From NCBI GenBank assembly GCA_027483945.1, contig JAIXTM010000006.1, positions 1-64,000 of the forward strand: a stretch of DNA of 64,000 bases, read 5' to 3'. Positions 1-8,115 of the stretch are shown here, one piece after another (position 1 is the stretch's first letter; the number at the start of each line of letters is the position of its first letter). The notes beneath the pieces were generated by a model. The model was not told the origin of the DNA. It worked only from the letters and a program-made list of their open reading frames with translations, and searched no databases. Source of the stretch: Hyphomicrobiales bacterium (GTDB taxonomy: Bacteria > Pseudomonadota > Alphaproteobacteria > Rhizobiales > Beijerinckiaceae). A program made the position numbers and the translations under genes.

Positions 1-371
1 TGCACTCGCATGGCGGCCGCAACTTTGCTTGCAGCGCCTTGCGTCACATAGAAGTCGGCGCGGGCATGCGCCTCACGAAAGCACGCCTCCCTCGCTGCCA
101 GCCACGCGGCGGCGGTTGCGGCGCGGGTGTGGTGTTGGACTTCGTGAGGCATAAGGCACGGCCCCAGATAGTCGTAACCAGCCGCCACGATCTGTTCAGG
201 CGTGGCGTTGTCATCTTGCGCGGGGCCAATGCGCCAAGAGTTCAAGCCGGGTTGCCAACGGACGGGGATTGGCTCGGCGGCGAACTCGTCGGTCGTGAGC
301 CAGTGGTAAATGGGACGCTTGGGCTTGTCAGGCCGCCCATCCCACGCGGGCGCGGTGTCAGCGGGCATCAT
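1..371 (-). CDS. Hypothetical phage protein (3' end beyond window)
   Basis: The frame is open from an ATG at 371 to the window edge, at least 123 codons, so the protein is incomplete. The ATG overlaps the stop of the upstream gene (ATGA), which indicates translational coupling. The start MMPADTAPAWDGRP and a downstream YHWLTTDEFAAEPIPVRW stretch read as a normal soluble protein; the second half is Ala-rich and helical. I do not recognise the family. Confidence 0.7.
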   Translation of the reverse strand, partial: MMPADTAPAWDGRPDKPKRPIYHWLTTDEFAAEPIPVRWQPGLNSWRIGPAQDDNATPEQIVAAGYDYLGPCLMPHEVQHHTRAATAAAWLAAREACFREAHARADFYVTQGAASKVAAAMRV

Positions 372-904
372 TCAAAATCTCCATCAATCCAGCCTTCGGG
401 GTGGCGATAAATGACCTCACGCTCCTCTTCCTTCTTCTCCGTCTTCTCCTTCGGCAGCAGGGCGAGGATGGCGTCATGGATGTCGGCAACAGCATCGCTT
501 GCCCACTTCTGTGGCGTGACGTGTTCAGGCTCAAAGGAGCCAAACGCATCAAGCCATGTCTGCGCCTTCACCGCCGCATCCCGCAGGCCCCGCGCGTAGC
601 CGGTGGCGTCGGCGGCGTCGCGTTCGGCAGGGAAATTGTCGTAAGCCTTTGCAAGCTCGACTACTCGCTGCGAAAGCGGCGCTTGATACGACGAGCGATA
701 GTTTACTGCCTTTGCGATCACAGAAATTGCGTTGCGCGCCTCATCCCTCTCCCGCTCCGCCGCATCCAGCGCCGCGCGGAGGGCTTCGATCTGGAATTGA
801 GCGGCCTCGATTGCAGGTGCGCCACCAAGCATGATGGCAAACGCCGCAAGGTCTTGGATGACCTGGCCGCACGCCTCCCGCGAGATATCCACCGCGCCGC
901 TCAT
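368..904 (-). CDS. Hypothetical coiled-coil-containing phage protein
   Basis: 178 residues from MSGAVDISREACGQ. The start is chosen because its ATG overlaps the upstream stop (ATGA); a longer upstream extension would run through the upstream gene. Residues about 35-70 (QFQIEALRAALDAAERERDE) are strongly helical and probably coiled coil. The C-terminus is Lys/Glu-rich. It is the fourth gene of a five-gene coupled operon that starts at 1684. Function unknown. Confidence 0.7.
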   Translation of the reverse strand: MSGAVDISREACGQVIQDLAAFAIMLGGAPAIEAAQFQIEALRAALDAAERERDEARNAISVIAKAVNYRSSYQAPLSQRVVELAKAYDNFPAERDAADATGYARGLRDAAVKAQTWLDAFGSFEPEHVTPQKWASDAVADIHDAILALLPKEKTEKKEEEREVIYRHPEGWIDGDFE

Positions 905-1203
905 GCGCGGGGCTCCGAGGACAGGGCGGCGCGGGCTTTGCACCCGCTGCATTCATCGTCGCTCAGTTTCCCGCAGCATTCGTGCGCGGCCCCCCATTCG
1001 CAGAATAGGTCCGCGTAGTGCTCGACAACCTCCCGGAGCCGCGCGTTCTGCGTCCGAAGCTCCACCACCACCCGAAGCTGGCCCACGGTCTGCCCCGCTT
1101 CGTTCTTGGTTTCGAGGATCGGGTGAAGCCCGCCGGCCTTGGCGTCCCCGCCCCGGAGGACGTGCGCGCTGCGCTCCGCCGCGTCGTTCCGCTGCTCGCT
1201 CAT
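901..1203 (-). CDS. Small hypothetical protein with Cys cluster
   Basis: 100 residues starting MSEQRNDAAERS; its ATG overlaps the upstream stop (TGA within ATGA). A helical segment (VELRTQNARLREVVEHYADLF) is followed by C-terminal cysteines and a histidine (HECCGKLSDDECSGC) that could bind a metal. Part of the coupled operon 1-1684. Not recognised. Confidence 0.65.
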   Translation of the reverse strand: MSEQRNDAAERSAHVLRGGDAKAGGLHPILETKNEAGQTVGQLRVVVELRTQNARLREVVEHYADLFCEWGAAHECCGKLSDDECSGCKARAALSSEPRA

Positions 1204-1520
1204 GCCTTGGCCGCCTTCGGCTTCGGCAGGCGCCACCATTGCGTGGCGAGGCGCCAGAGCACCCGTGCCGCGCCGCGCCGGGCGCGCCAGGTCGTCGTCT
1301 CAAGGGGCTCACCCCTCATGGTCGCATCGAACGCCTCCTGGCAGTGCCCAGGCCAGAACGCGCCGTCGATCCAGGCGATGGCGTCGTCCTCTTGCCGCGC
1401 CCAGGCCAGGGCGGAGATGGTCCATTTCCGCCCATCGTCGGGCGCCTGGAAGATGGCCGCGGCCGCGTCCCGGTTCGCCGAGAGCAGCCGGCGCATCGCC
1501 CAATCAGCCGCGCCCATCAT
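1200..1520 (-). CDS. Hypothetical phage protein
   Basis: 106 residues beginning MMGAADWAMRRLLSANRD; the first ATG overlaps the upstream stop (ATGA). Trp-rich in the second half (TTTWRARRGAARVLWRLATQWW). No recognisable domain. Second gene of the operon. Confidence 0.65.
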   Translation of the reverse strand: MMGAADWAMRRLLSANRDAAAAIFQAPDDGRKWTISALAWARQEDDAIAWIDGAFWPGHCQEAFDATMRGEPLETTTWRARRGAARVLWRLATQWWRLPKPKAAKA

Positions 1521-1684
1521 GCGCGTCGCGCCTCCCGCACCACGAAATGCCAGAGGTGGCCCCGCTTCTCGTTCTGAGCCGCTTGGGCGGCGCGCGCCTC
1601 CGGCTCGGAATCGTGAACGGATGCAACCATGGAAGCGCCGCCTCCTCGGATCGGCCAGCACTCAAGCGCAAAGAGGCTCATCAT
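1517..1684 (-). CDS. Short first gene of leftward operon
   Basis: 55 residues from an ATG-ATG pair at 1684. A GAAGGA ribosome binding site lies 5 nt upstream, as in other operon-leading genes here. An upstream GTG at 1738 would precede the predicted transcription start near 1719, so I reject it. No recognised domain. Confidence 0.6.
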   Translation of the reverse strand: MMSLFALECWPIRGGGASMVASVHDSEPEARAAQAAQNEKRGHLWHFVVREARRA

Positions 1685-1725
1685 CAGGGTCCTTCGGTCC
1701 GGCCCGGGAAGCCCGGGACGCCAGG

Positions 1726-1781
1726 AACCTACCGACACCCCCTCCCATGGTCAACATAAAATCGCAACGGATTGCGATTTT
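1726..1781. promoter_or_regulatory. Repressor operator with leftward promoter
   Basis: Perfect operator at 1758-1781: AAAATCGCAA, spacer CGGA, TTGCGATTTT. For leftward transcription a -35 TTGACC (1754-1749), 17-bp spacer and -10 TAGGTT (1731-1726) follow, giving a start near 1719. The leader has a CCCGGG-CTT-CCCGGG hairpin at 1717-1703 before the GAAGGA site. A weaker rightward promoter toward 1862 (CTGGAT, N17, GCATAT) may share the operator. Confidence 0.75.
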
Positions 1782-1861
1782 ACTGGATGGCTGCTGGCTT
1801 CCATGGCATATCAGACACCGGCCCGGACGGGCTCAACCAGCCAGGAGATTAGCGGAACCCC

Positions 1862-2281
1862 ATGTGGATCTTTCTCAACGACGCCATGCTTTCCATCGTC
1901 GCCCCACCCCAGGATACGGTCGCGGCGGCCCAGAATAAGCTCCTGGTCCGGGGTCGCCTGAAGGGCGATATCGAGCGGGTCTTTCCCAAGGCGGCGGTCA
2001 CCGAGACGCCCCAGCGGGACTATCGGTTCCGGGCGCTGATCGACCGCACAGCGGTCCGGGAAGCCCTCGCCGCCGAGGTGGACCGGATCACCTATGGCAA
2101 CTTCAAGGACTCGGTGCAGGACGATGGCCGGCACGACGCCTACTTCGGCGCGTGGCGCTCCATGCACAGCCTGCAGCAGGAGCGCGCGATGAACCCGCCG
2201 GGCCGGCGAAAGGCGCAGCCGGCGCTCAGCAATGGCCGCGGCAAGGGCCGGGGCTTCATGGGTGGCCCCGGCCGCTTCTAA
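1862..2281 (+). CDS. Conserved hypothetical phage protein (MWIFLNDAMLSIV family)
   Basis: 139 residues. The N-terminus MWIFLNDAMLSIVAPP and the motifs GDIERVFP, DYRFRALI and YGNFKDSV...RHDAY match, from memory, a small conserved family found in proteobacterial genomes and phages. Function is unknown to me. The C-terminal ~30 residues are basic and Gly-rich (GRGKGRGFMGGPGRF), suggesting nucleic acid contact. It is divergent from the 1684 operon across the operator and overlaps the convergent gene at 2278 by 4 nt. Confidence 0.8.
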   Translation: MWIFLNDAMLSIVAPPQDTVAAAQNKLLVRGRLKGDIERVFPKAAVTETPQRDYRFRALIDRTAVREALAAEVDRITYGNFKDSVQDDGRHDAYFGAWRSMHSLQQERAMNPPGRRKAQPALSNGRGKGRGFMGGPGRF

Positions 2282-2661
2282 GCCGCAGCCCGGTCGATCC
2301 TTTCCAGCGACGCCTCAAGGCGAAGCAGGAGGGATCGGCCCTTCGGCGTGATGCGGAACATCAGCCGGCGCACACGCCCGATCATCACCGGCCGGCACTC
2401 CAACACGCCCTCCTTCCTCCATCGGCGCACGTTGATCGCGGACGTGTTCTGGGCGCGCAGCGAAGGCGCGACCACCCAGGCGCCATAACCTCCCCGCCGC
2501 TCCTCGCAGGCCGTTCGCCGCAGGATCTCCACCTTCCGCCGCAGATGGACAAGCGCCTCGACTGGCATGCGCCGTGGCAGCGGGACCAGGACGCGCAGAG
2601 TCGCATCCCCGTGCCCCACCACGCGCCGCGTCACCTCGATGCAGGGGAAGGCCGCCGTCAC
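2278..2661 (-). CDS. Probable winged-helix protein
   Basis: 127 residues with a GTG start overlapping the upstream stop (GTGA). The C-terminal half (RRWRKEGVLECRPVM ... FRITPKGRSLLLRLE) has the helix then beta-wing pattern ending in an (I/L)TxKGR motif, as in MarR/PadR-like winged helices. It is the last gene of the operon running left from 5823. DNA binding is inferred from this pattern only. Confidence 0.65.
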   Translation of the reverse strand: MTAAFPCIEVTRRVVGHGDATLRVLVPLPRRMPVEALVHLRRKVEILRRTACEERRGGYGAWVVAPSLRAQNTSAINVRRWRKEGVLECRPVMIGRVRRLMFRITPKGRSLLLRLEASLERIDRAAA

Positions 2662-3002
2662 AGCTTGAAGCGACCCTTCACATCGCCGCGCGCGCCCAGC
2701 CGGATCTTGCGGCGAGCCTCCTCGAACGCAGCCTCGTGCTCCTCCATCCGCCGCTCGATCGTGTCGGCGCGCCGCGCCGGCCAGGCCGCGATCTCGGCCA
2801 TCAGCCGGTTGCGTTCCTGGCGGGCGTCCTCGGCAAGCGCGTGAAGCTCCGCCTTGACGGCAAGATGGCGCGCATTCTCACCCGGGAAGAAGGAGGCGAC
2901 ATGCATGCGCTCGATCCGCCTGGCCGTCTCGACCAGGCGGCTCATCCGGTCCGCCTCGCGCCGGCTTCGCCGGATCAGGTCGAGAAGGGCGTCATCCGGC
3001 AC
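2658..3002 (-). CDS. Coiled-coil hypothetical protein
   Basis: 114 residues, almost entirely charged helix (LIRRSRREADRMSRLV, ERRMEEHEAAFEEARRKI). It overlaps the upstream small Cys protein by 11 nt. No catalytic motif is visible. Function unknown. Confidence 0.7.
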   Translation of the reverse strand: MPDDALLDLIRRSRREADRMSRLVETARRIERMHVASFFPGENARHLAVKAELHALAEDARQERNRLMAEIAAWPARRADTIERRMEEHEAAFEEARRKIRLGARGDVKGRFKL

Positions 3003-3201
3003 CGGGCTGCTCCTCGTGCTGGTCGCACCACTGGTCGGCCGAGGCCCGCGGCTGGTTGTTCGGGTCGAACCCGCACAGGCCCTGCGTGCTGCCGCGTAGG
3101 ACGACCGTGCCTGGCCGCCAGTGCCGGCAGGTCGCGCAATCCTTCACGTCCCCCGGCGGGCGGCTCCATTGCGGCCGGAGCGGCCTCGTCGGGCCATTCA
3201 T
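2992..3201 (-). CDS. Small zinc-ribbon-like protein
   Basis: 69 residues with a CATCRHW pair, a central GLCGFDP and a C-terminal QWCDQH. The four cysteines and the histidine are placed as in small phage zinc-binding proteins. Its ATG overlaps the upstream stop (ATGA). Metal binding is inferred from the Cys pattern. Confidence 0.7.
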   Translation of the reverse strand: MNGPTRPLRPQWSRPPGDVKDCATCRHWRPGTVVLRGSTQGLCGFDPNNQPRASADQWCDQHEEQPGAG

Positions 3202-3377
3202 GCCGCCTTGGCCTCCGGCCGCGGCAACGCCTCGCGCTTCTCACGGTAGCGCGCGCGGATCGCCGCCACCGTGCCGTCCGTGTGGGCGAAGTCGTTGAAC
3301 AACTCCGCGTCGGCCACCTCGCGCGCCTCCGCGGCGTCCAGGGCCGCCAGGCGCTCCGCCTGAGACACCTCGGTCAC
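3198..3377 (-). CDS. Small acidic helical protein
   Basis: 59 residues from a GTG (3377) overlapping the nucleotidyltransferase stop (GTGA) and ending in a TGA that overlaps the next ATG. The sequence begins MTEVSQAERLAALDAAEARE and is acidic and helical, ending KREALPRPEAKAA. The coupling on both sides is the main evidence that it is translated. Confidence 0.6.
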   Translation of the reverse strand: MTEVSQAERLAALDAAEAREVADAELFNDFAHTDGTVAAIRARYREKREALPRPEAKAA

Positions 3378-4105
3378 GCCGCCACCCCCGCGGGCTCGTC
3401 GCCCTCGCCCACGATCTCATCCGGCGGCAACTCGACCCCGTCGATGATGGTGAGCGGGTCGACCTCGCGCAGAAGGCCGGTGATGACCTTCGCCTTGCCG
3501 GCCTCGTCCCCGGTAAGCGCCGAAGTATGGACGCCCCCCATTACCCGCGCCATCACGCGGCCCAGGCTCTCCGGCGAGATGTTGTAGCCGCGTCGGATGA
3601 ACTTCTGGACGCGGAGCATGGAGCCGCCGGCGTCCTCGTTTCGCTCGGGCGCCATGTAGCGCAGGCGACGCGAAGCCAGGTCGGGATAGAACATCGGGTC
3701 GCACAGACCGACCCATTCCTTCGGCACGCCGCCCTCGTGCCGGCGATAGATGACCGCGCGCGCCACGGAAAAGTCGAAGCTGGCGATCAGCCCCTCCGGT
3801 CCATCGAAGGTCCAGCGATAGATGAATTGGACCGGCGTGCGGGGCGGAGCCAGCACCGTGAAGGCGTTCTTGGTGGCGATGAACCGCCCGTCGCGCTGCT
3901 CGGCCAATTCCTTCGCGCGGATCTTCAAGACCGCCGCGTGCGGACCGAACAGATCCCAATCGCTGATGGGCTCCCCGGCGAGGATGGCGCGGATGCAGCC
4001 GCCGGCGAGGAAGACGTCCTTCTGGTGGAGAAGCTCGCGCAGGTCCTTCGGCATATGCGCGAGGACGCGATGCAGGTCTTCGGGAAGGAGGGTCGAGAGG
4101 GTCAT
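3374..4105 (-). CDS. Nucleotidyltransferase (poly(A) polymerase/CCA-enzyme head-domain-like)
   Basis: 243 residues from an ATG preceded by GAAGGA. Residues 31-52 (VFLAGGCIRAILAGEP then SDWDLFG) fit the pol-beta-type signature GG-x8-15-(D)xD: G35-G36 and D49-x-D51. D111 in ASFDFSV may be the third acidic residue. The family adds nucleotides to RNA 3' ends (CCA or poly(A)) or modifies proteins; phage copies have no proven substrate. RtcB and an RNA ligase-like gene within 10 kb suggest an RNA-repair role, which is inference. Confidence 0.75.
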   Translation of the reverse strand: MTLSTLLPEDLHRVLAHMPKDLRELLHQKDVFLAGGCIRAILAGEPISDWDLFGPHAAVLKIRAKELAEQRDGRFIATKNAFTVLAPPRTPVQFIYRWTFDGPEGLIASFDFSVARAVIYRRHEGGVPKEWVGLCDPMFYPDLASRRLRYMAPERNEDAGGSMLRVQKFIRRGYNISPESLGRVMARVMGGVHTSALTGDEAGKAKVITGLLREVDPLTIIDGVELPPDEIVGEGDEPAGVAA

Positions 4106-4281
4106 GCGGGTTCCTTCGTGTCGTTGGAGTTGGAGAGAGGGGCGGGCCGCCTGCAGGTCGCGACGCGGCGCCGCTCCTGGTGGTTGGTGATGGCGGCGCG
4201 CACGTCGCACGCCTGCTGGTCGAGGCAGACGACCGGCGCTTCGGCGCCGGCCAGCCAAAGGCAGACCAGGGCGATGGTCAT
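4102..4281 (-). CDS. Small protein with N-terminal hydrophobic segment
   Basis: 59 residues starting MTIALVCLWLAGAEAPVVCL, which could be a short membrane anchor or signal sequence, followed by a basic tail with several cysteines. ATGA overlaps join it to both neighbours. Not recognised. Confidence 0.6.
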   Translation of the reverse strand: MTIALVCLWLAGAEAPVVCLDQQACDVRAAITNHQERRRVATCRRPAPLSNSNDTKEPA

Positions 4282-4421
4282 GGGCGCGGCTCCAATGCCG
4301 CCATGGCGTGCCAATTCGGCGGGAATCCGGTCGCCCCCGTGATGAGGATCGAGGCTGGATAGGTGGCCGCCTGCGGGCTCCGGAGCGCGTGCAGGGCGAT
4401 GGCGAAGTCCGCGGCGCTCAT
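4278..4421 (-). CDS. Small hypothetical protein
   Basis: 47 residues (MSAADFAIALHALRSPQ...). Start and stop both overlap neighbouring genes by 4 nt (ATGA), which is the evidence for translation. Function unknown. Confidence 0.55.
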   Translation of the reverse strand: MSAADFAIALHALRSPQAATYPASILITGATGFPPNWHAMAALEPRP

Positions 4422-5038
4422 CGGTCGATGTTCCGCTGCTCGACGGTGAAGGACAGCGCCACGACCTCGGGGTTGTCCTCCCACCGAGCCGGCGCCTCGC
4501 CGTGGAGGCTGTTCCATAGGTCGCGGAAGACCGCCTTGTGGCTTTGGCCCTCGAAGAGCCGACAAGCCGTCACGTTCAGCCAGAAGAGATTGCGCCGGGC
4601 TCGGCCACGCCAAAGGCCCTCGGCCTCGGCGTCATCGGCGTTGATCTCCTGCAGGCGCTGCACCCGCACATCCGTCACGGTGAGCGTGAGGCGGCTCGCC
4701 CAGCGCGGCATGTGCATCCCGGGCTTCGGCCTGATCCAGTCGCCGTGCTCCGGGTTGCCGTCGGCCCAATACCAGACCGCACTCGCGTGCGGCTCCACCT
4801 GGCGCGGCTTCACCCCTTGGAAGGCATGCTCGAAGCTGAACTGCTCCCGGACGAAGAGCCGGTCGCCGGGCTGCGCGCGCTGCCAGGGCGAGGGTTGCGG
4901 CACGGCCTCGGCGCCGAACCCCAGCGGCCCAATCGCTATGCGCGGCTTGCCCCACGCCAGCCGCCGCGTCTGCGTCTTCCGCCCGTCCAGCAGCGCCCGG
5001 ACCATCGGCCCCGAGAAGATGATGGGGCGATCAACCAC
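4418..5038 (-). CDS. ASCH/PUA-like phage protein
   Basis: 206 residues. The start RPIIFSGPMVRALLDGRKTQ, then TRR, QPGDRLFVREQF and a final DLWNSLHGE are hallmarks of a widespread phage family usually placed near ASCH/PUA-like domains: 'F...MV.A.L.GRKTQTRR' followed by 'GD.L.VRE'. ASCH folds bind RNA; the role in phages is not established. It overlaps the upstream gene by 8 nt. Confidence 0.75.
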   Translation of the reverse strand: MVDRPIIFSGPMVRALLDGRKTQTRRLAWGKPRIAIGPLGFGAEAVPQPSPWQRAQPGDRLFVREQFSFEHAFQGVKPRQVEPHASAVWYWADGNPEHGDWIRPKPGMHMPRWASRLTLTVTDVRVQRLQEINADDAEAEGLWRGRARRNLFWLNVTACRLFEGQSHKAVFRDLWNSLHGEAPARWEDNPEVVALSFTVEQRNIDR

Positions 5039-5420
5039 GGGTCAGCCCCCTCTGGAAGAGGAAGCGCCACTCGATGGTGGGGGCGTCGGCCAGATGCTTG
5101 GGAGACGGCTCGAAGCCATCCTCCTGCCGCCGGAGGACCAACTCCCAGCCGGGCCAGACCCGGAGCGCGAAGGTGGTCGGATACCACCAGAACGGGCGGA
5201 AGCGCCGCCGGCCGTGCGTCGGCTCGATCGACACCATCCAGGACCAGCGGGCCAGATGCGGCCAATGGCGCGCCACGATATTCACGCCGCCTTCGTCGCA
5301 CCGCTCCCACCAGAACAGCGCGGGCCACCCGAAGATCCCGAGCGCCCGGCGCTGCCGGTCGTCCCACTCGTCCCAGGCCGCCACGCTCTCCGGCGTGGCT
5401 TCGGATCGGGCCGCGCTCAC
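5031..5420 (-). CDS. Trp-rich hypothetical protein
   Basis: 129 residues with 14 tryptophans (WDEWDDRQRRALGIFGWPALFWWE, FRPFWWYP). No cysteine pairs or catalytic motif recognised. ATGA coupling to the upstream gene. Confidence 0.65.
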   Translation of the reverse strand: MSAARSEATPESVAAWDEWDDRQRRALGIFGWPALFWWERCDEGGVNIVARHWPHLARWSWMVSIEPTHGRRRFRPFWWYPTTFALRVWPGWELVLRRQEDGFEPSPKHLADAPTIEWRFLFQRGLTRG

Positions 5421-5632
5421 GTCCCGAACCTCGAGCCCTGGCCCTGCACCATCGTGCCAGATGGCGTGAGGCGTCGTGGCGGCGGCTTGCGCCCGCAGGA
5501 GAAGCTCTGGCAGCCCGCCTCGGCGCCGGCCGGGCAGACGCAGCCCGTGCGCGCGGCCTGGCTGATCCCAGCCAGCGTGCCCCGGATTGCCCGAAGCTCC
5601 GCCAGAACCTCGTTCATCAGCGGATCGCTCAT
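5417..5632 (-). CDS. Small hypothetical protein with Cys residues
   Basis: 71 residues starting MSDPLMNEVLAELRAIRGTL, then CVCPAG...GCQSFSC, a possible metal site. ATGA overlaps at both ends. Second gene of the operon running left from 5823. Confidence 0.6.
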   Translation of the reverse strand: MSDPLMNEVLAELRAIRGTLAGISQAARTGCVCPAGAEAGCQSFSCGRKPPPRRLTPSGTMVQGQGSRFGT

Positions 5633-5823
5633 CGCCGCGCCGCCCGGCGCGTGGAGCGCGCGAAGTAGATCGAGAAATGCCCCGCGGTCAGAGAGACGGC
5701 GGCGAGCAGCGCATGGCCCGCCAGCCGCAGATCACCCGCCAGCAGGGCGATCAGAACGACCAGCCAGACCAGCCCGGCGAGAACGCCGCTCAACATGAAT
5801 GCAACGCCCAATATCAAGCCCAT
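5629..5823 (-). CDS. Small membrane protein
   Basis: 64 residues: MGLILGVAFMLSGVLAGLVW then LVVLIALLAGDLRLAGHALL and a basic C-terminus (STRRAARR). Two membrane segments are likely. It is the first gene of the leftward operon under the 5890 operator; the ATG at 5823 follows a GGGAGG site. A longer in-frame start at 5904 would lie upstream of the promoter. Confidence 0.6.
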   Translation of the reverse strand: MGLILGVAFMLSGVLAGLVWLVVLIALLAGDLRLAGHALLAAVSLTAGHFSIYFARSTRRAARR

Positions 5824-5858
5824 CGGCGCCCAAGCCTCCCGCTTTGAATGACGCCGGG

Positions 5859-5913
5859 ACCATGCCCCAAAGCCCCACCCCTCGCAAGTAAAATCGCAAT
5901 CCAATGCGATTTA
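5859..5913. promoter_or_regulatory. Repressor operator with divergent promoters
   Basis: Operator at 5890-5913 (AAAATCGCAA, TCCA, ATGCGATTTA; two mismatches in the right half). Leftward promoter: -35 TTGCGA (5887-5882), 17 bp, -10 CATGGT (5864-5859). A possible rightward promoter CTGGCT-N17-GCAGAT resembles the one to the right of the 1758 operator. Confidence 0.7.
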
Positions 5914-6023
5914 TCCTGGCTGATGGCTTCGCCTCATGGCAGATTGCGGGCATTCTATGAAGGAGGCCCGATCACCCTCACGCGCACCGCTTTCGCTATC
6001 CATCACGATATTGGAGCCACTCG

Positions 6024-6308
6024 ATGAGCGCAGCCGAAACGCAGCAATCTTGCACCACCGTCCTGCTCGGCCAGGACGGCTCCCACCACCCTCTCGTTCG
6101 AAGGACGGTCGTCCTGGACGAAGCCAAGCAACTCGCCGAACAGCAGCGCGCCGCCGGCAAGTCCGGATGGATCGCAGAGATCGTGGGAGGCTACTTCGAC
6201 CCGACCCGCCCCCAGCTTCTCATCCGGACGGAAGTCGGCCGCCCCTCGGTCAGCATGGGCAAGGCCGTCCAGGCGTTCTGGACGCGCCGCGCATCGGTGA
6301 TGAAGTAG
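6024..6308 (+). CDS. Hypothetical phage protein
   Basis: 94 residues (MSAAETQQSCTTVLLGQDGS...). A GGAG site lies 8 nt before the ATG. It precedes the HNH gene by 2 nt. No domain recognised. Confidence 0.65.
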   Translation: MSAAETQQSCTTVLLGQDGSHHPLVRRTVVLDEAKQLAEQQRAAGKSGWIAEIVGGYFDPTRPQLLIRTEVGRPSVSMGKAVQAFWTRRASVMK

Positions 6309-6310
6309 CC

Positions 6311-6778
6311 ATGTCGGGGAAAAGGGCGATCGCCAATCTCCGCCAAGCCGGGCACGACACCAGCCGCCTGGAAAAGACCGCGAACCACGCATGCCCCTAC
6401 TGCCAGAGGACGATGGTTCCGCACTCCGGAAGCGGGAACGCCCCGCCCCGCCCATGGACGAGGACGCTTCAGCATGTGCTTCCCCGCCGCCTTGGCGGGG
6501 TCACCGTGCCTGAGAACCTCCGCTGGTGCTGCGCGGAGTGCAATCGCTACCTCGCCGCCGTCGGCGATTGCCCAGGCGCCCTCGCGGCGCTCGAGGTGAT
6601 AGCCCCGTCGGGCCTGGACTGGAACGCCAAGACCGGATGGCTTCGGCGCCGGGTGGGAGACCTGATCCCCGAGGGACAGCCCGGTAGCGGGCGGCGATTC
6701 AACCGGGACGAAGCCTTCTGCCCGCCGTGGATGGCGGAGGTTCGGCGGCGCCAAGCGCGCCGCGCTCAGTCCCGGTAG
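6311..6778 (+). CDS. HNH endonuclease-like protein
   Basis: 155 residues from the ATG at 6311. CPYCQRTM, then QHVLPRRLGG, NLRWCCAECN: two zinc-binding Cys pairs bracket a His and the N of an HNH beta-beta-alpha-metal fold (C-x2-C...H...N...C-x2-C). Such phage enzymes are free-standing homing nucleases or packaging helpers; it is not next to terminase here, so a homing role is more likely. It overlaps the 3' end of rtcB by 13 nt, tail to tail. Confidence 0.75.
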   Translation: MSGKRAIANLRQAGHDTSRLEKTANHACPYCQRTMVPHSGSGNAPPRPWTRTLQHVLPRRLGGVTVPENLRWCCAECNRYLAAVGDCPGALAALEVIAPSGLDWNAKTGWLRRRVGDLIPEGQPGSGRRFNRDEAFCPPWMAEVRRRQARRAQSR

Positions 6779-8115
6779 GGGTCCTCGACGCCGCGGCCGG
6801 CCATGGCCACGGCGAACGGCCGGAGGCGACGGACAACCCGCACCGTCGCCTCATGGTGCTCGATCACCTGCTGCAGGCGCCGATACGCCATCGGGCTCTC
6901 GTCGATATCGCCGCCGGCCAGCAGCACGCCGCGCCGCATCAGCCAGGTCTCCATCTCCTGGCGCGTGAAGCGCCGCACCGCCTCGCGGCGGCCGAACACC
7001 CGGCCAGCGCCATGGATCGTGCTGTAGAGCGCGCGCGCAGATTCCTCGCTCTCCACCCCCTCGATGATCAGCGCGTCGTCGCCCATGGAGCCGCCCACGA
7101 AGCCAAGCTGGCCCGGGAAGGCTGGCGTGGCACCCTTCCGCACGACCCAGAGATCCCGGCCGCCGTGCTGCTCCTTCCAGGCGAAGTTGTGATGATTGTG
7201 GATCGTCTCGGTCACCGCCCCGCCGATGATCTGCCGGACGCGCTCGACCACCCACTCACGGCCCGCATAGGCATAGCGCCCGGCCAGCGCCATGCCGGCG
7301 AGATACTGCTGCCCCAGGTCGCTCTCGACGGGAAGCACGGTCGGCGCCACGTCGATGCCATCCTCTCCGCCGGCGAGCCGCAGCATCCGCGTCGCGGTCG
7401 TATGGCCCAGGCCGCGCGAGCCGAAGTGGACGCCGATCCAGGTCAGGCCCTCCTCGTCCTCGAACAGGTCCACGTAGTGGTTGCCCGAGCCCACGGTCCC
7501 CAACTGCGCCTGCGCCTTCTGCCGAAAGTCCTCCATGCCGGAGGCGAGCCAGGCGTCGTCATCATCGAATAGCTCGTGCTCGACGCGGGTTTCGTTGACC
7601 CGCCCCACGCCGAAGCTGATGGAGCGCCGAATGTCGCCCAGCACATCGCCGACGCGCGCCCGAACCTCCGCGGCCGGCGTGTCGAGCCGGACGGCCATGT
7701 TGCCGCACGCGATATCGAAGCCCACGCCGGAGACGCTGATCTGGCCCTCATAGGCGATCACTCCGCCCACGGGCTGGGCGTAGCCCAGGTGGCCGTCGCC
7801 GCAGAGGACGCCAGCCACGACATTGCCCGTCGCCATGCAGGTCCGCATCTGGCCGAGCGTGCGCTCCTCATGCTCCCCGAAGACCACCAGGGGGGCGTTG
7901 CGATAGGCTTCAGGCTGGTCCCTCACCACGTCGGCGTAGAGGGCGGTCTGGCGTTCCGCGGCCTCCTCGGCCCGGGCGGCGTCGCGGAAGGCTGTCCAGG
8001 CCGGCATGGTGCGCTTCTCGCTGCCGGGCATCGGGATGCGGGCGTCGGGGTCTTGCCCGGCGGCGGCGGCAAGCGCGCGCGCGCGGGGCTCGAAGGGGTC
8101 GGGCTTGCGGCTCAC
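6766..8115 (-). CDS. rtcB: RtcB-type RNA-splicing ligase
   Basis: 449 residues from a GTG sharing its G with the upstream TAG stop. Family motifs in order: GDGHLGYAQPVGG, GFDIACGN (metal Cys), GTVGSGNHYVD, GVHFGSRGLGH, TIHNHHNFAW, RKGATPAFPG, GGSMGDD and STIHGAGRVFGRRE, where the guanylylated His of the family is thought to sit. RtcB joins 2',3'-cyclic phosphate or 3'-phosphate RNA ends to 5'-OH ends with GTP and Mn2+, so it could reseal tRNAs cut by host toxins. All key residues appear intact. Confidence 0.93.
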   Translation of the reverse strand: MSRKPDPFEPRARALAAAAGQDPDARIPMPGSEKRTMPAWTAFRDAARAEEAAERQTALYADVVRDQPEAYRNAPLVVFGEHEERTLGQMRTCMATGNVVAGVLCGDGHLGYAQPVGGVIAYEGQISVSGVGFDIACGNMAVRLDTPAAEVRARVGDVLGDIRRSISFGVGRVNETRVEHELFDDDDAWLASGMEDFRQKAQAQLGTVGSGNHYVDLFEDEEGLTWIGVHFGSRGLGHTTATRMLRLAGGEDGIDVAPTVLPVESDLGQQYLAGMALAGRYAYAGREWVVERVRQIIGGAVTETIHNHHNFAWKEQHGGRDLWVVRKGATPAFPGQLGFVGGSMGDDALIIEGVESEESARALYSTIHGAGRVFGRREAVRRFTRQEMETWLMRRGVLLAGGDIDESPMAYRRLQQVIEHHEATVRVVRRLRPFAVAMAGRGVEDPYRD